A stretch of 5,932 nt of DNA from Polyangiaceae bacterium (GTDB lineage Bacteria > Myxococcota_A > Polyangia > Polyangiales > Polyangiaceae), in NCBI GenBank assembly GCA_025934595.1, contig JAICXU010000231.1:1-5932 (forward strand), read 5' to 3'. The notes beneath the pieces are model-generated. The model saw nothing but the letters and a program-made list of their open reading frames with translations, was not told the origin of the DNA and made no database searches. Positions 1 to 5,929 of this stretch are shown in pieces; positions within the stretch are counted from its first letter, which is position 1; each line of letters begins with the position of its first letter. The position numbers were made by a program, and so were the translations under genes.

Positions 1-398
1 TCTGCACCGAAAATACTCGGGAAAATATAGGCTCCGAGCACCATCTCGTCGTCGAATCTCGGCAGCTCGTAGGCGAAGGCATCCGTGAGCGCTTGCCACT
101 TGCTCGTGCCGTCTTGGGATTCGAGCGGCGAGACCATCGATGACGATGCGTCGATCATGAACGACACGAGCAGCGGCGCACGCTCGAGGTCGAAGCGACC
201 TGGCGAGCAAACGATCGCGGCATCGGCCTCGCTCGCATCCGGCATGTGCGCGATCGCCTTTTGCGAGGCGTCTTCTATGTCGCTCACTTCGATCGGATCG
301 AGCAGACCCGTGCGCGAGCAGCCGGAGAAGGCGGCTACGGACACGAAGAACGCTGCGACGCCGATCGCAAGAGCGAACGCTCTTTCGATTCGGTCCAT
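1..398 (-). CDS. vWA-domain lipoprotein, 3'-truncated by window edge (downstream paralogue)
   Basis: The reading frame starts at ATG 398 and is still open at base 1, so only the first 132 residues are visible. Residues 1-27 look like a lipoprotein signal peptide: a hydrophobic stretch from about residue 7, then lipobox F-S-G-C with Cys27 as the lipidated residue. An acidic, probably flexible linker follows to about residue 63. A vWA domain then begins, with the metal-binding MIDAS signature DASSS (Asp83, Ser85, Ser87). The segments 'SKWQAL' (99-104) and 'GAYIFP' (122-127) match the same landmarks in the complete gene just upstream, so the two are paralogues. It starts 33 bp after that gene's stop on the same strand, which suggests one operon. 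No good Shine-Dalgarno is visible. Expected role (family inference): cell-surface or periplasmic metal-dependent protein binding; the ligand is unknown. The rest of the domain, including the MIDAS Thr and second Asp, lies outside the window. Confidence 0.85.
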   Translation of the reverse strand, partial: MDRIERAFALAIGVAAFFVSVAAFSGCSRTGLLDPIEVSDIEDASQKAIAHMPDASEADAAIVCSPGRFDLERAPLLVSFMIDASSSMVSPLESQDGTSKWQALTDAFAYELPRFDDEMVLGAYIFPSIFGA

Positions 399-431
399 CG
401 TGACTCTGATGGCCGCGCGTCGCGGACTTCG

Positions 432-1637
432 TCAGTCGCGCGCGTTTGCGTCGGAAGAAGAATCCGGCGCGGCGTCGAGATCTCCACACACGATGACGGC
501 AAAGAGCGCCGGGCTCGACTCACCAGCCGCTTGCGCGCATGCAGGGCCCGACAACAAAATCTCGCCGTTCGCCTTGTCGGCCCAGTCCCATCCATTCGTG
601 TGTGTGGGATCGAACGGCAACGTCGCGCCGTCGAGCGTGACGATGATCGAGCCGTCCGTGTCGGGAACGGACGTCGTCAAATACGTGCATGATGCAACCG
701 AATCGCGAATGGAGGAAACCGCGGCGTTCAAATCGGCCGAAGAACGAGCTTGGTAATAGGGCGTCGGCCCCGTTTGAGGTCGACCGCCTGCGATCGCCAT
801 CGCGTCGAGCACGCTCTCGAACTGCGCGTCCGCGGACGACTCGATCCCGATGACGTAGGTCGGAATGCCTTGCGACGCGTACGTCGCGATCGTGCTCTCC
901 GTCGCTTTGTCGTCGAGACACAGCTCCGCTCCATCCGAACCAGCCGCGCACGGATTCTCGATGCCGGGTGGCACCGTGCATACGCAGGTTTGTCCGTCGA
1001 GATCCGGATTGCAGTTCGGCGACCCGTCGGTCGCGAGCACGAGCGCGCGCGCGGTCGAAGCGGTGCGCAAACCGAGCAAATCCGTGGCGGCATATTGCAC
1101 GGCCAGGGCCGTGGGAGTTCCGCCGACGGGCGTGGTGGTCGCCATCTTGAAGAGCAGCGGCGCGACGTTGTTTTTGGCGGGCTCGAGCGCGGCACCGGGG
1201 CTCGTGTCGCACAGGGTCCTATCGTGCGATGTCGGAAAAATGTAGGCGCCGATCTCGGTCGTCGCATCCACGGGTGGCAACGCCGACGCGAGCGCGTTGC
1301 GAAGCGCGTCCCACTTCGTTGTCGGCGAGCCGGTGTCGAGCGGGTCGTTCATCGACCCCGACGAATCGAGCACGAACTCCACGACGGGCGTCGCGAGATT
1401 CAACGCGATCTTCCCCGGCGTGCACGAGACGACCTCGGCGTCGACGACATCGGGAGTCTCGACGTCGAGAGCGACGTCTTTCGTCGCGACGTCGACGGAC
1501 GAATCGGTCCCGAGCTCGAGAGGCTCGTAGAGCTCGCTCCGCGCTCCACAGCTCGCCATGACGAAACCGAGGAACGGCACGGCCACGCCGCCGCCAATCG
1601 CAGCCCTCCCGCGTGTAGACTTCCGCCTGCGCCTCAT
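432..1637 (-). CDS. vWA-domain lipoprotein with intact MIDAS (complete)
   Basis: This 401-residue protein starts at ATG 1637, the only plausible start: there is an in-frame stop upstream with no ATG, GTG or TTG between. Residues 1-30 form a lipoprotein signal peptide with a very basic N-region (RRRRK), a short hydrophobic core and lipobox M-A-S-C; Cys30 would be lipidated, giving mature 'CGARSEL'. An acidic Asp/Val-rich linker spans about 40-70. The vWA domain spans about 84-300. Its MIDAS is complete: DSSGS (Asp91, Ser93, Ser95), the Thr of GGTPT (Thr174) and the Asp of ATDGSPN (Asp204). A Cys-rich insertion (Cys209, 218, 220, 230, 240) follows the last MIDAS strand. The C-terminal 90 residues contain two or three further cysteines and a predicted beta-rich tail. 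The likely role is divalent-metal-dependent protein binding at the outer membrane or periplasm. The partner cannot be read from the sequence. A purine-rich GAGGGAAGG (complement of 1650-1658) is a distant possible ribosome binding site. Confidence 0.93.
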   Translation of the reverse strand: MRRRRKSTRGRAAIGGGVAVPFLGFVMASCGARSELYEPLELGTDSSVDVATKDVALDVETPDVVDAEVVSCTPGKIALNLATPVVEFVLDSSGSMNDPLDTGSPTTKWDALRNALASALPPVDATTEIGAYIFPTSHDRTLCDTSPGAALEPAKNNVAPLLFKMATTTPVGGTPTALAVQYAATDLLGLRTASTARALVLATDGSPNCNPDLDGQTCVCTVPPGIENPCAAGSDGAELCLDDKATESTIATYASQGIPTYVIGIESSADAQFESVLDAMAIAGGRPQTGPTPYYQARSSADLNAAVSSIRDSVASCTYLTTSVPDTDGSIIVTLDGATLPFDPTHTNGWDWADKANGEILLSGPACAQAAGESSPALFAVIVCGDLDAAPDSSSDANARD

Positions 1638-1646
1638 CGCTTCATC

Positions 1647-2357
1647 ATGCCTTCCCTCGTCTCGCTCGCCACCGATTTACGCGATCGCATCGCTCGCGTG
1701 CGCATGACGACGCCCGCCTACGTCTATTCGCCTCTCGAATATGCATGGCCGGTCGCAGAAAAATACTTGAAGCTCGGACGGGGAAAAAAGCGCGTCGTGT
1801 TCGTCGGGATGAACCCGGGACCGTTCGGAATGGCCCAAACCGGCGTTCCGTTCGGCGAAATCGCGGCCGTGCGTGATTGGATGAAGCTCGGTGGAAACAT
1901 CGGTCGGCCCGAGCGCGAGCATCCGAAACGCCCGGTTTTGGGCTTCGCATGCAAGCGCAGCGAGGTTTCGGGGAAGCGGCTTTGGGGCGCGTTCTCCGCG
2001 AAGTCGCCGGACCCGAAGAAGTTCTTCGACGAAGCGTTCGTGCTGAACTACTGCCCGCTCCTCTTCTTGACGGAGTCCGGCGCGAACCTCACACCCGACA
2101 AGCTCACGAAGACCGAACGAGAAGCCCTCACGAAAATATGCGACGACCACCTGCGCGCCGCGCTCGAGACGCTCGCGCCCGAAGTCGCGATCGGCGTCGG
2201 ACAATATGCAACCGATAGGTTGCGCATGATCTCACCGGAGAAAATGCAGGTTTCGACGATTCTTCATCCGAGCCCGGCGAGCCCAGCCGCGAATCGCGAT
2301 TGGATCGGCCAGGTGCGCGCTTCGCTCGAAACCGTCGGCCTCGCCCACCTCGTTTGA
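1647..2357 (+). CDS. smug1: SMUG1-type single-strand-selective uracil-DNA glycosylase
   Basis: This 236-residue protein resembles SMUG1 (UDG superfamily family 3) along its whole length. SMUG1 hydrolyses the N-glycosidic bond of uracil, and in characterised members also 5-hydroxymethyluracil and related bases, starting base-excision repair. Visible landmarks are 'YSPLEYAW' (27-34), motif 1 'GMNPGPFGMAQTGVPFGE' (54-71), 'EHPKRPVLG' (91-99), 'SEVSG' (105-109), 'NYCPLLF' (134-140), 'NLTP' (147-150) and motif 2 'HPSP' (207-210). By alignment from memory with human SMUG1, Asn56, Phe69, Asn134 and His207 match Asn85, Phe98, Asn163 and His239. ATG 1647 is chosen because residues 1-26 align with the N-terminal helix of the family; ATG 1704 (217 residues) is the alternative. 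Neither has a clear Shine-Dalgarno. The start is 9 bp from the divergent vWA gene's start. The VOC gene follows after 23 bp. Family assignment is very secure; substrate range is inferred. Confidence 0.96.
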   Translation: MPSLVSLATDLRDRIARVRMTTPAYVYSPLEYAWPVAEKYLKLGRGKKRVVFVGMNPGPFGMAQTGVPFGEIAAVRDWMKLGGNIGRPEREHPKRPVLGFACKRSEVSGKRLWGAFSAKSPDPKKFFDEAFVLNYCPLLFLTESGANLTPDKLTKTEREALTKICDDHLRAALETLAPEVAIGVGQYATDRLRMISPEKMQVSTILHPSPASPAANRDWIGQVRASLETVGLAHLV

Positions 2358-2370
2358 TAAGGATCGATTC

Positions 2371-2376
2371 GGAGGA
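2371..2376 (+). promoter_or_regulatory. Ribosome binding site of the VOC gene
   Basis: GGAGGA ends four bases before ATG 2381. It fixes that ATG as the start, rather than earlier in-frame codons that overlap the glycosylase gene. It is one of only two good Shine-Dalgarno sequences in the window. Confidence 0.75.
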
Positions 2377-2380
2377 TCCC

Positions 2381-2785
2381 ATGGCCAACGTCCAAGTGCG
2401 CTACATCGTCGACGACGTCGATCGAGCAATTGCTTTCTATCGCGACCATCTCGGCTTCCAAGAGGTGATGCATCCCTCGCCTGCGTTCGCGATGCTGCAG
2501 AAAGATGCCCTTCGCCTGGTGCTGAGCCAACCGAATCCGCAAGGTGGCGGCGGACAGCCGATGCCGGACGGCACGGCCCAAACGCCGGGCGGCTGGAATC
2601 GCTTCGCGGTGCAAGTCGATGACATCGAAGCGATCGTGAAAAAACTTCGCGAAGCCGGCGCGAAGTTCCGCAACGACATCGTGACGGGCGTGGGCGGGAA
2701 GCAGATCTTGCTCGAAGACCCTTCGGGGAATCCGATCGAGCTTTTCCAGCCGACTCGCGCCGAAGCGCGGCTCGACAAAGGCTGA
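2381..2785 (+). CDS. VOC-superfamily (glyoxalase/bleomycin-resistance fold) protein
   Basis: This 134-residue, single-domain protein contains two beta-alpha-beta-beta-beta modules of the vicinal oxygen chelate fold. The first begins 'VRYIVDDVDRAIAFY' (6-20) with 'HLGF' (23-26). The second begins 'GGWNRFAVQVDD' and ends with the hallmark 'EDPSGNPIELFQP' (112-124). A Gly-rich linker (GGGG) joins the modules. VOC proteins use a shared cleft for a metal and varied small substrates. Here Gln5 and Glu120 sit where glyoxalase I has metal ligands, but the two internal ligand positions appear to be non-ligating residues, so classic glyoxalase I activity is doubtful. No substrate can be assigned. The start is set by a GGAGGA site. 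It lies 23 bp after the glycosylase stop and 24 bp before the permease start, so co-transcription with the glycosylase is likely. Related short proteins are widespread and mostly uncharacterised. Confidence 0.93.
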   Translation: MANVQVRYIVDDVDRAIAFYRDHLGFQEVMHPSPAFAMLQKDALRLVLSQPNPQGGGGQPMPDGTAQTPGGWNRFAVQVDDIEAIVKKLREAGAKFRNDIVTGVGGKQILLEDPSGNPIELFQPTRAEARLDKG

Positions 2786-2802
2786 GCGAATTCCGATATA
2801 AC
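2772..2802 (+). promoter_or_regulatory. Candidate sigma-70-like promoter for a leaderless permease mRNA
   Basis: TCGACA (2772-2777, five of six matches to TTGACA) and TATAAC (2797-2802, five of six to TATAAT) are separated by 19 bp, two more than ideal. The permease GTG start begins eight bases after the -10 box, where transcription would be expected to initiate, and has no Shine-Dalgarno. This fits a leaderless transcript but is an inference from a single short AT-rich patch; read-through from the VOC gene is equally possible. Confidence 0.3.
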
Positions 2803-2809
2803 CGCCGGC

Positions 2810-4348
2810 GTGAACCTCTTCGCGAAGAAATCGATCGCCGACCTCACCGGAGAAGCGGCCGATAAAGAAGGCGGCCTCACGCGCGCCTTGGGTCCAGTCG
2901 ATCTCGTCGCGCTCGGAGTCGGCGCCATCATCGGCGCCGGCATTTTCGTGCTCACGGGAAGCGCCGCCGCGCAGTATGCGGGGCCCGCCATCATCCTCTC
3001 GTTCGTCATCGCCGCCGTCGGCTGTGCGTTCGCGGGGCTTTGCTATGCGGAGTTCGCGTCCCTCATTCCGATCGCCGGCAGCGCGTACACGTACGGCTAC
3101 GCGACGCTCGGCGAAATCTTCGCGTGGATCATCGGCTGGGACTTGATCCTCGAGTATGCGTTCGGCGCGGCCACCGTCGCCGTCGGGTGGAGCGGATACG
3201 TGCAGAGCTTCCTGCAGGACTTCGGGATCTTCATCCCGCCGTCGCTCAGCGCGTCTCCCGGAACCGAGCTCGTCTTCTACAACCATCGCTGGCTGCGTCT
3301 GGAAAACGCGAAGGCCACGCTCGCGAAAGCGAACGTCGACGTCCATTCGCTGCAGCACGCGACCGCGAGCTTCGATCTCGTCGCCGTCCTCGCCGTGCTC
3401 ATCATCACGACGATCTTGGTCGTCGGCATCAAAGAGTCCGCGCGTTTGAACAGCACCATCGTCATGATCAAGCTGTCGGTCGTCGTGATCTTTCTCGGGC
3501 TCGGCATCTCCGCGCTCGCACGACAATCTTGGGCGCCTCTCGCGCAGAACTGGCATCCGTTTTTGCCGAAAAATACCGGCGAATTTGGTCATTACGGCTG
3601 GAGCGGCGTGCTCCGCGGCGCGGGCGTCATCTTCTTCGCGTACATCGGCTTCGACGCCGTCTCGACGGCCGCGCAAGAAGCGAAGGCTCCGCAAAAGGAC
3701 ATGCCGATCGGCATTCTCGGGTCGCTCGCGCTCTGCACCGTCCTCTACATTTTGGTCGCCGGCGTGCTCACCGGTCTCGTTCCGTACACGAGCCTCAACG
3801 TTCCCGATCCGGTCGCCGTCGGCGTCGACGCGACGGGCGTCACGTGGGGACGCATCCTCGTCAAGATCGGCGCCGTCGCCGGCCTCGGATCGGTCATGCT
3901 CGTGATGCTGCTCGCGCAATCGCGCGTGTTCTTCTCGATGGCGAACGACGGCCTGCTCTGGTCGTGGGCGGGAAAAATTCATCCGAAGTTCCGCACGCCG
4001 TATCTGTCGTCGATCGCGGTCGGGATCTTCGTCGCGATCTTCGCCGGCCTCATTCCGATCGGAATCTTGGGCGAGCTCGTGAGCATCGGAACGCTGCTCG
4101 CGTTCGTCATCGTGTGCGCGGGCGTGTGGATGCTGCGCCGGCGTCATCCCGATCTCGCGCGCCCCTTCAAGACGCCGTGGGTGCCGTTCGTTCCGATCAT
4201 GGGCATCCTGATCGCCGGCGCGATGATGGCCGCGCTCCCGTGGGAGACGTGGGTGCGGCTCGCGATTTGGCTCGCGATCGGAATGGTGATTTATTTCCTC
4301 TACGGAAAAAATCACAGCCGCGTGCAACGTGGAGAGAGCGCTTCCTGA
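2810..4348 (+). CDS. APC-superfamily amino acid permease (cationic amino acid transporter type)
   Basis: This 512-residue inner-membrane protein starts with GTG 2810 ('MNLFAKKSIADL'), the usual N-terminus for this family. It has about 12 hydrophobic segments. The first carries 'GAIIGAGIF' (38-46), the unwound helix 1 that binds the substrate's carboxylate and amino groups. The sixth carries 'FAYIGFDAVST' (276-286) followed by 'AQEAKAPQKDMP', the strongly conserved helix 6 and following loop of CAT/SLC7-like bacterial transporters such as YfnA and GkApcT. Such proteins import amino acids by proton-coupled symport. The specific amino acid cannot be read from the sequence. A polar loop of about 50 residues (138-187) makes the protein slightly longer than the typical 460-500. 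The start is 24 bp after the VOC stop, without a Shine-Dalgarno but with a promoter-like element just upstream. The next gene is unrelated in function. Confidence 0.95.
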   Translation: MNLFAKKSIADLTGEAADKEGGLTRALGPVDLVALGVGAIIGAGIFVLTGSAAAQYAGPAIILSFVIAAVGCAFAGLCYAEFASLIPIAGSAYTYGYATLGEIFAWIIGWDLILEYAFGAATVAVGWSGYVQSFLQDFGIFIPPSLSASPGTELVFYNHRWLRLENAKATLAKANVDVHSLQHATASFDLVAVLAVLIITTILVVGIKESARLNSTIVMIKLSVVVIFLGLGISALARQSWAPLAQNWHPFLPKNTGEFGHYGWSGVLRGAGVIFFAYIGFDAVSTAAQEAKAPQKDMPIGILGSLALCTVLYILVAGVLTGLVPYTSLNVPDPVAVGVDATGVTWGRILVKIGAVAGLGSVMLVMLLAQSRVFFSMANDGLLWSWAGKIHPKFRTPYLSSIAVGIFVAIFAGLIPIGILGELVSIGTLLAFVIVCAGVWMLRRRHPDLARPFKTPWVPFVPIMGILIAGAMMAALPWETWVRLAIWLAIGMVIYFLYGKNHSRVQRGESAS

Positions 4349-4434
4349 GCAAAGGCGCAGCCTGAGCGGTCGAAAGAGCGCGGTCTCACATTTCTTCACG
4401 GACGTGTGCGCGGGCGGTGGTTAAACGCGTGGAC

Positions 4435-4812
4435 ATGCAAACGCGTCCCCTCCACGAGCAAGCGGCCACCGAAAAGGCGACCGCCAAGATGCAGGCCTTT
4501 CATGCGGAGACGATCGATCAGATCAAAAGCGCGCTCGGCTCGTCCGACGTCGTCGTCGGCATGGCGCAGAACCCACACGTTAAGAACGTGCGGAAAGCGC
4601 TCGAAGAATCCAACGTGCCTTTCGAATATCTCGAGTACGGCAGCTACTTCTCCGAATGGAAGCGCCGACTCGCGATCAAGATCTGGAGTGGATGGCCCAC
4701 GTTCCCGCAAGTGTTCGTGAAGGGCATCTTGATCGGCGGCAAGGATCTCACGAAAGAAGCCATCGCCGACGGAACGCTGCGATCGCTGCTCGAGAATCGG
4801 GCCGCGGCGTAA
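4435..4812 (+). CDS. Glutaredoxin-fold protein lacking all cysteines
   Basis: This 125-residue protein matches the C-terminal two thirds of monothiol (Grx4/GrxD-type) glutaredoxins. It has a strand 'DVVVGM' (38-43), a helix 'VKNVRKALEES' (49-59), then 'WPTFPQVFVKG' (87-97) with the cis-Pro region, and 'IGGKDLTKE' (100-108), the glutathione-contacting Gly-Gly-x-Asp loop. The redox motif (CGFS or CPYC) is replaced by N-P-H-V (46-49), and the protein has no cysteine anywhere. Thiol-disulfide exchange and Cys-ligated Fe-S cluster binding by the normal mechanism are therefore excluded; glutathione binding may remain. An N-terminal helical stretch of about 35 residues precedes the fold, with 'YGSYFSEWKRRLAIKIW' (68-84) as a distinctive middle block. 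ATG 4435 is preferred; in-frame GTG 4417 and GTG 4429 are alternatives, and none has a strong ribosome binding site. The gene lies 86 bp after the permease stop. Its function is unknown. Confidence 0.87.
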   Translation: MQTRPLHEQAATEKATAKMQAFHAETIDQIKSALGSSDVVVGMAQNPHVKNVRKALEESNVPFEYLEYGSYFSEWKRRLAIKIWSGWPTFPQVFVKGILIGGKDLTKEAIADGTLRSLLENRAAA

Positions 4813-5000
4813 CGTTGCGTCGTCGCCGCTCTTCGATCTGATTCGCGATCACGCAAGCACGCCAATTCGCCGCTGATCCACACGTTGTGGGGCGACATCC
4901 TCCAAATCGTGTCGGAGGTCGAAACCTCGTCCGGAGACGTCGCCACTACATTCGTGGTGAGACGCGTCTTGCTTCCTCTGACTTCCGTCGCGCGCCCACC

Positions 5001-5006
5001 AGGAGG
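5001..5006 (+). promoter_or_regulatory. Strong ribosome binding site of the Cys-rich lipoprotein
   Basis: A perfect AGGAGG lies eight bases before ATG 5015. It is the best Shine-Dalgarno in the window, sets the start unambiguously, and suggests efficient translation of the lipoprotein. Confidence 0.85.
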
Positions 5007-5014
5007 CTTTTTCG

Positions 5015-5929
5015 ATGAGCGCAAAGTCGGCGTTGGTTTGTGGGGCGTTTCTGGTCGCCGGGTGGATGGCTGCATGCGGTAGCTCGGGAACACCCGCTGC
5101 GCTCGCAGGCGGCGACGCCGGCGGCGACGGATCGATCGCGGGAAGCGGAGGCGTGTGCTCGTCCGCAGACATCACGGCCTGCGGAACGCAAAAATGCGAT
5201 CCGGCGCTCGGATGCGTGCAATGTTCCGCCGATGCCGACTGCACGGGCGCAGACAAATTCTGCATCCTCGGCGAGTGTCAGGCGTGTCGAACGAATGCCG
5301 ATTGCGGCGTTTCGGCGCCCGCATGTTTTCCGAGCGACCATCGATGTCATGCGTCGTGCGCCGGAGACAGCGGCGTCTCGTGCGCGACGCAAGGTGGCGG
5401 GGACGCTCCGATTCCCATTTGCGATGCCACGACCGGCGCGTGCGTCGGCTGTTTGACCGCCACCGACTGCCCCGCCAGCGCGCCGATCTGCGAAGCGACC
5501 ACGCAACAATGCGGACAATGCGCGACCAACACCGATTGCCCTGCGTCGTCACCCATTTGCTTCTTGGGCGATTTTCGATGTGTGCAGTGTACAACTAATT
5601 CGCAATGCCCCTCCGGCCAGACCTGCAACGGCGATCAGCGTTGCGTCGTCGCGTGCACGAGCGACACGCAGTGCAATGCGCCGACTCCGAAGTGCAACAC
5701 GACCGCGCAGACGTGCGTGGAGTGTCTCGCGAATCCGGACTGCGCCAGCGTCACGGATGCACCCATTTGCGACACGAATCGCGATCGATGCGTGCAGTGC
5801 GTGAGCAACACCGACTGCAACACCGACGCGGGCACGCCCATCTGCGACAACGCGCGCTGCGTCGAGTGCAAAGAGGACAAGGATTGCCCAGGTCCCAATC
5901 CCAAGTGCAGCGGAGGCCGTTGCGAATGA
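5015..5929 (+). CDS. Cys-rich repeat lipoprotein, probably exported and disulfide-bonded
   Basis: This 304-residue protein has a lipoprotein signal peptide (Lys4, then a hydrophobic core) with lipobox M-A-A-C and Cys21 as the lipidated residue. A Gly/Ala/Asp/Ser-rich linker of about 25 residues follows. The rest (about 47-303) consists of repeats of roughly 'C-V-x-C-x5-DC-x(6-9)-IC-x(5-6)-C'. By my count the precursor has 46 cysteines, about 15% of residues. Such spacing suggests a rod of small disulfide-knotted modules outside the cytoplasm, anchored by the lipid. Similar Cys-repeat proteins are common in myxobacteria and often carry unreliable automated names. No enzymatic motif is visible, and a binding or structural surface role is only inferred. 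The stop (TGA 5927-5929) lies just inside the window. The gene is 202 bp after the glutaredoxin-like gene and has its own strong ribosome binding site, so it is probably a separate transcription unit. Confidence 0.92.
   Translation: MSAKSALVCGAFLVAGWMAACGSSGTPAALAGGDAGGDGSIAGSGGVCSSADITACGTQKCDPALGCVQCSADADCTGADKFCILGECQACRTNADCGVSAPACFPSDHRCHASCAGDSGVSCATQGGGDAPIPICDATTGACVGCLTATDCPASAPICEATTQQCGQCATNTDCPASSPICFLGDFRCVQCTTNSQCPSGQTCNGDQRCVVACTSDTQCNAPTPKCNTTAQTCVECLANPDCASVTDAPICDTNRDRCVQCVSNTDCNTDAGTPICDNARCVECKEDKDCPGPNPKCSGGRCE
5213..5923 (+). repeat. Ten tandem Cys-repeat units within the lipoprotein gene
   Basis: Units begin with the Cys-x-x-Cys (or longer) codons at 5213, 5276, 5345, 5441, 5510, 5579, 5642, 5714, 5789 and 5858. 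The spacing is 63-75 bp (21-25 residues), except for one 96-bp unit starting at 5345 that contains an insertion with an extra Ser-Cys. The units are diverged at DNA level, so this is an old protein-level repeat, not a recent satellite expansion. The middle of each unit usually reads 'N-x-D-C-P' and 'P-I-C'. Confidence 0.85.

Noticed and set aside
398..434. The two vWA genes share one reading frame, separated by TGA and eleven sense codons, suggesting stop read-through
   Set aside because: The downstream protein has its own ATG and complete signal peptide with lipobox, so it is a separate protein; sharing a frame has a one in three chance.
750..1646. A plus-strand extension of the glycosylase frame upstream to 750
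   Set aside because: It is Arg-rich, antisense to the vWA gene, and has no similarity to SMUG1; homology begins after 1647.
3040..4365. A plus-strand open frame of 441 codons in another frame of the permease
   Set aside because: Arg-rich composition and no recognisable motif; it is a codon-bias shadow of the real gene.
4345..4366. Direct repeat CCTGAGC flanking the permease stop codon
   Set aside because: Seven bases repeated once is expected by chance; there is no mobile-element sign nearby.
2264..4399. A minus-strand open frame of 711 codons antisense to the permease
   Set aside because: The product is an Arg/Asp/Glu/His-rich sequence without domains, the usual reverse-strand shadow of a GC-rich membrane protein gene, and the sense strand has an unmistakable permease.
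4815..4856. Inverted repeat TTGCGT / ACGCAA after the glutaredoxin-like gene, considered as a terminator
   Set aside because: Only 6 bp arms with a 30-base loop and no following T-run.
4899..4917. CCTCC / GGAGG potential hairpin in the 4813-5014 gap
   Set aside because: Five base pairs with no conserved riboswitch-like context or T-run; too weak to call a regulatory element.
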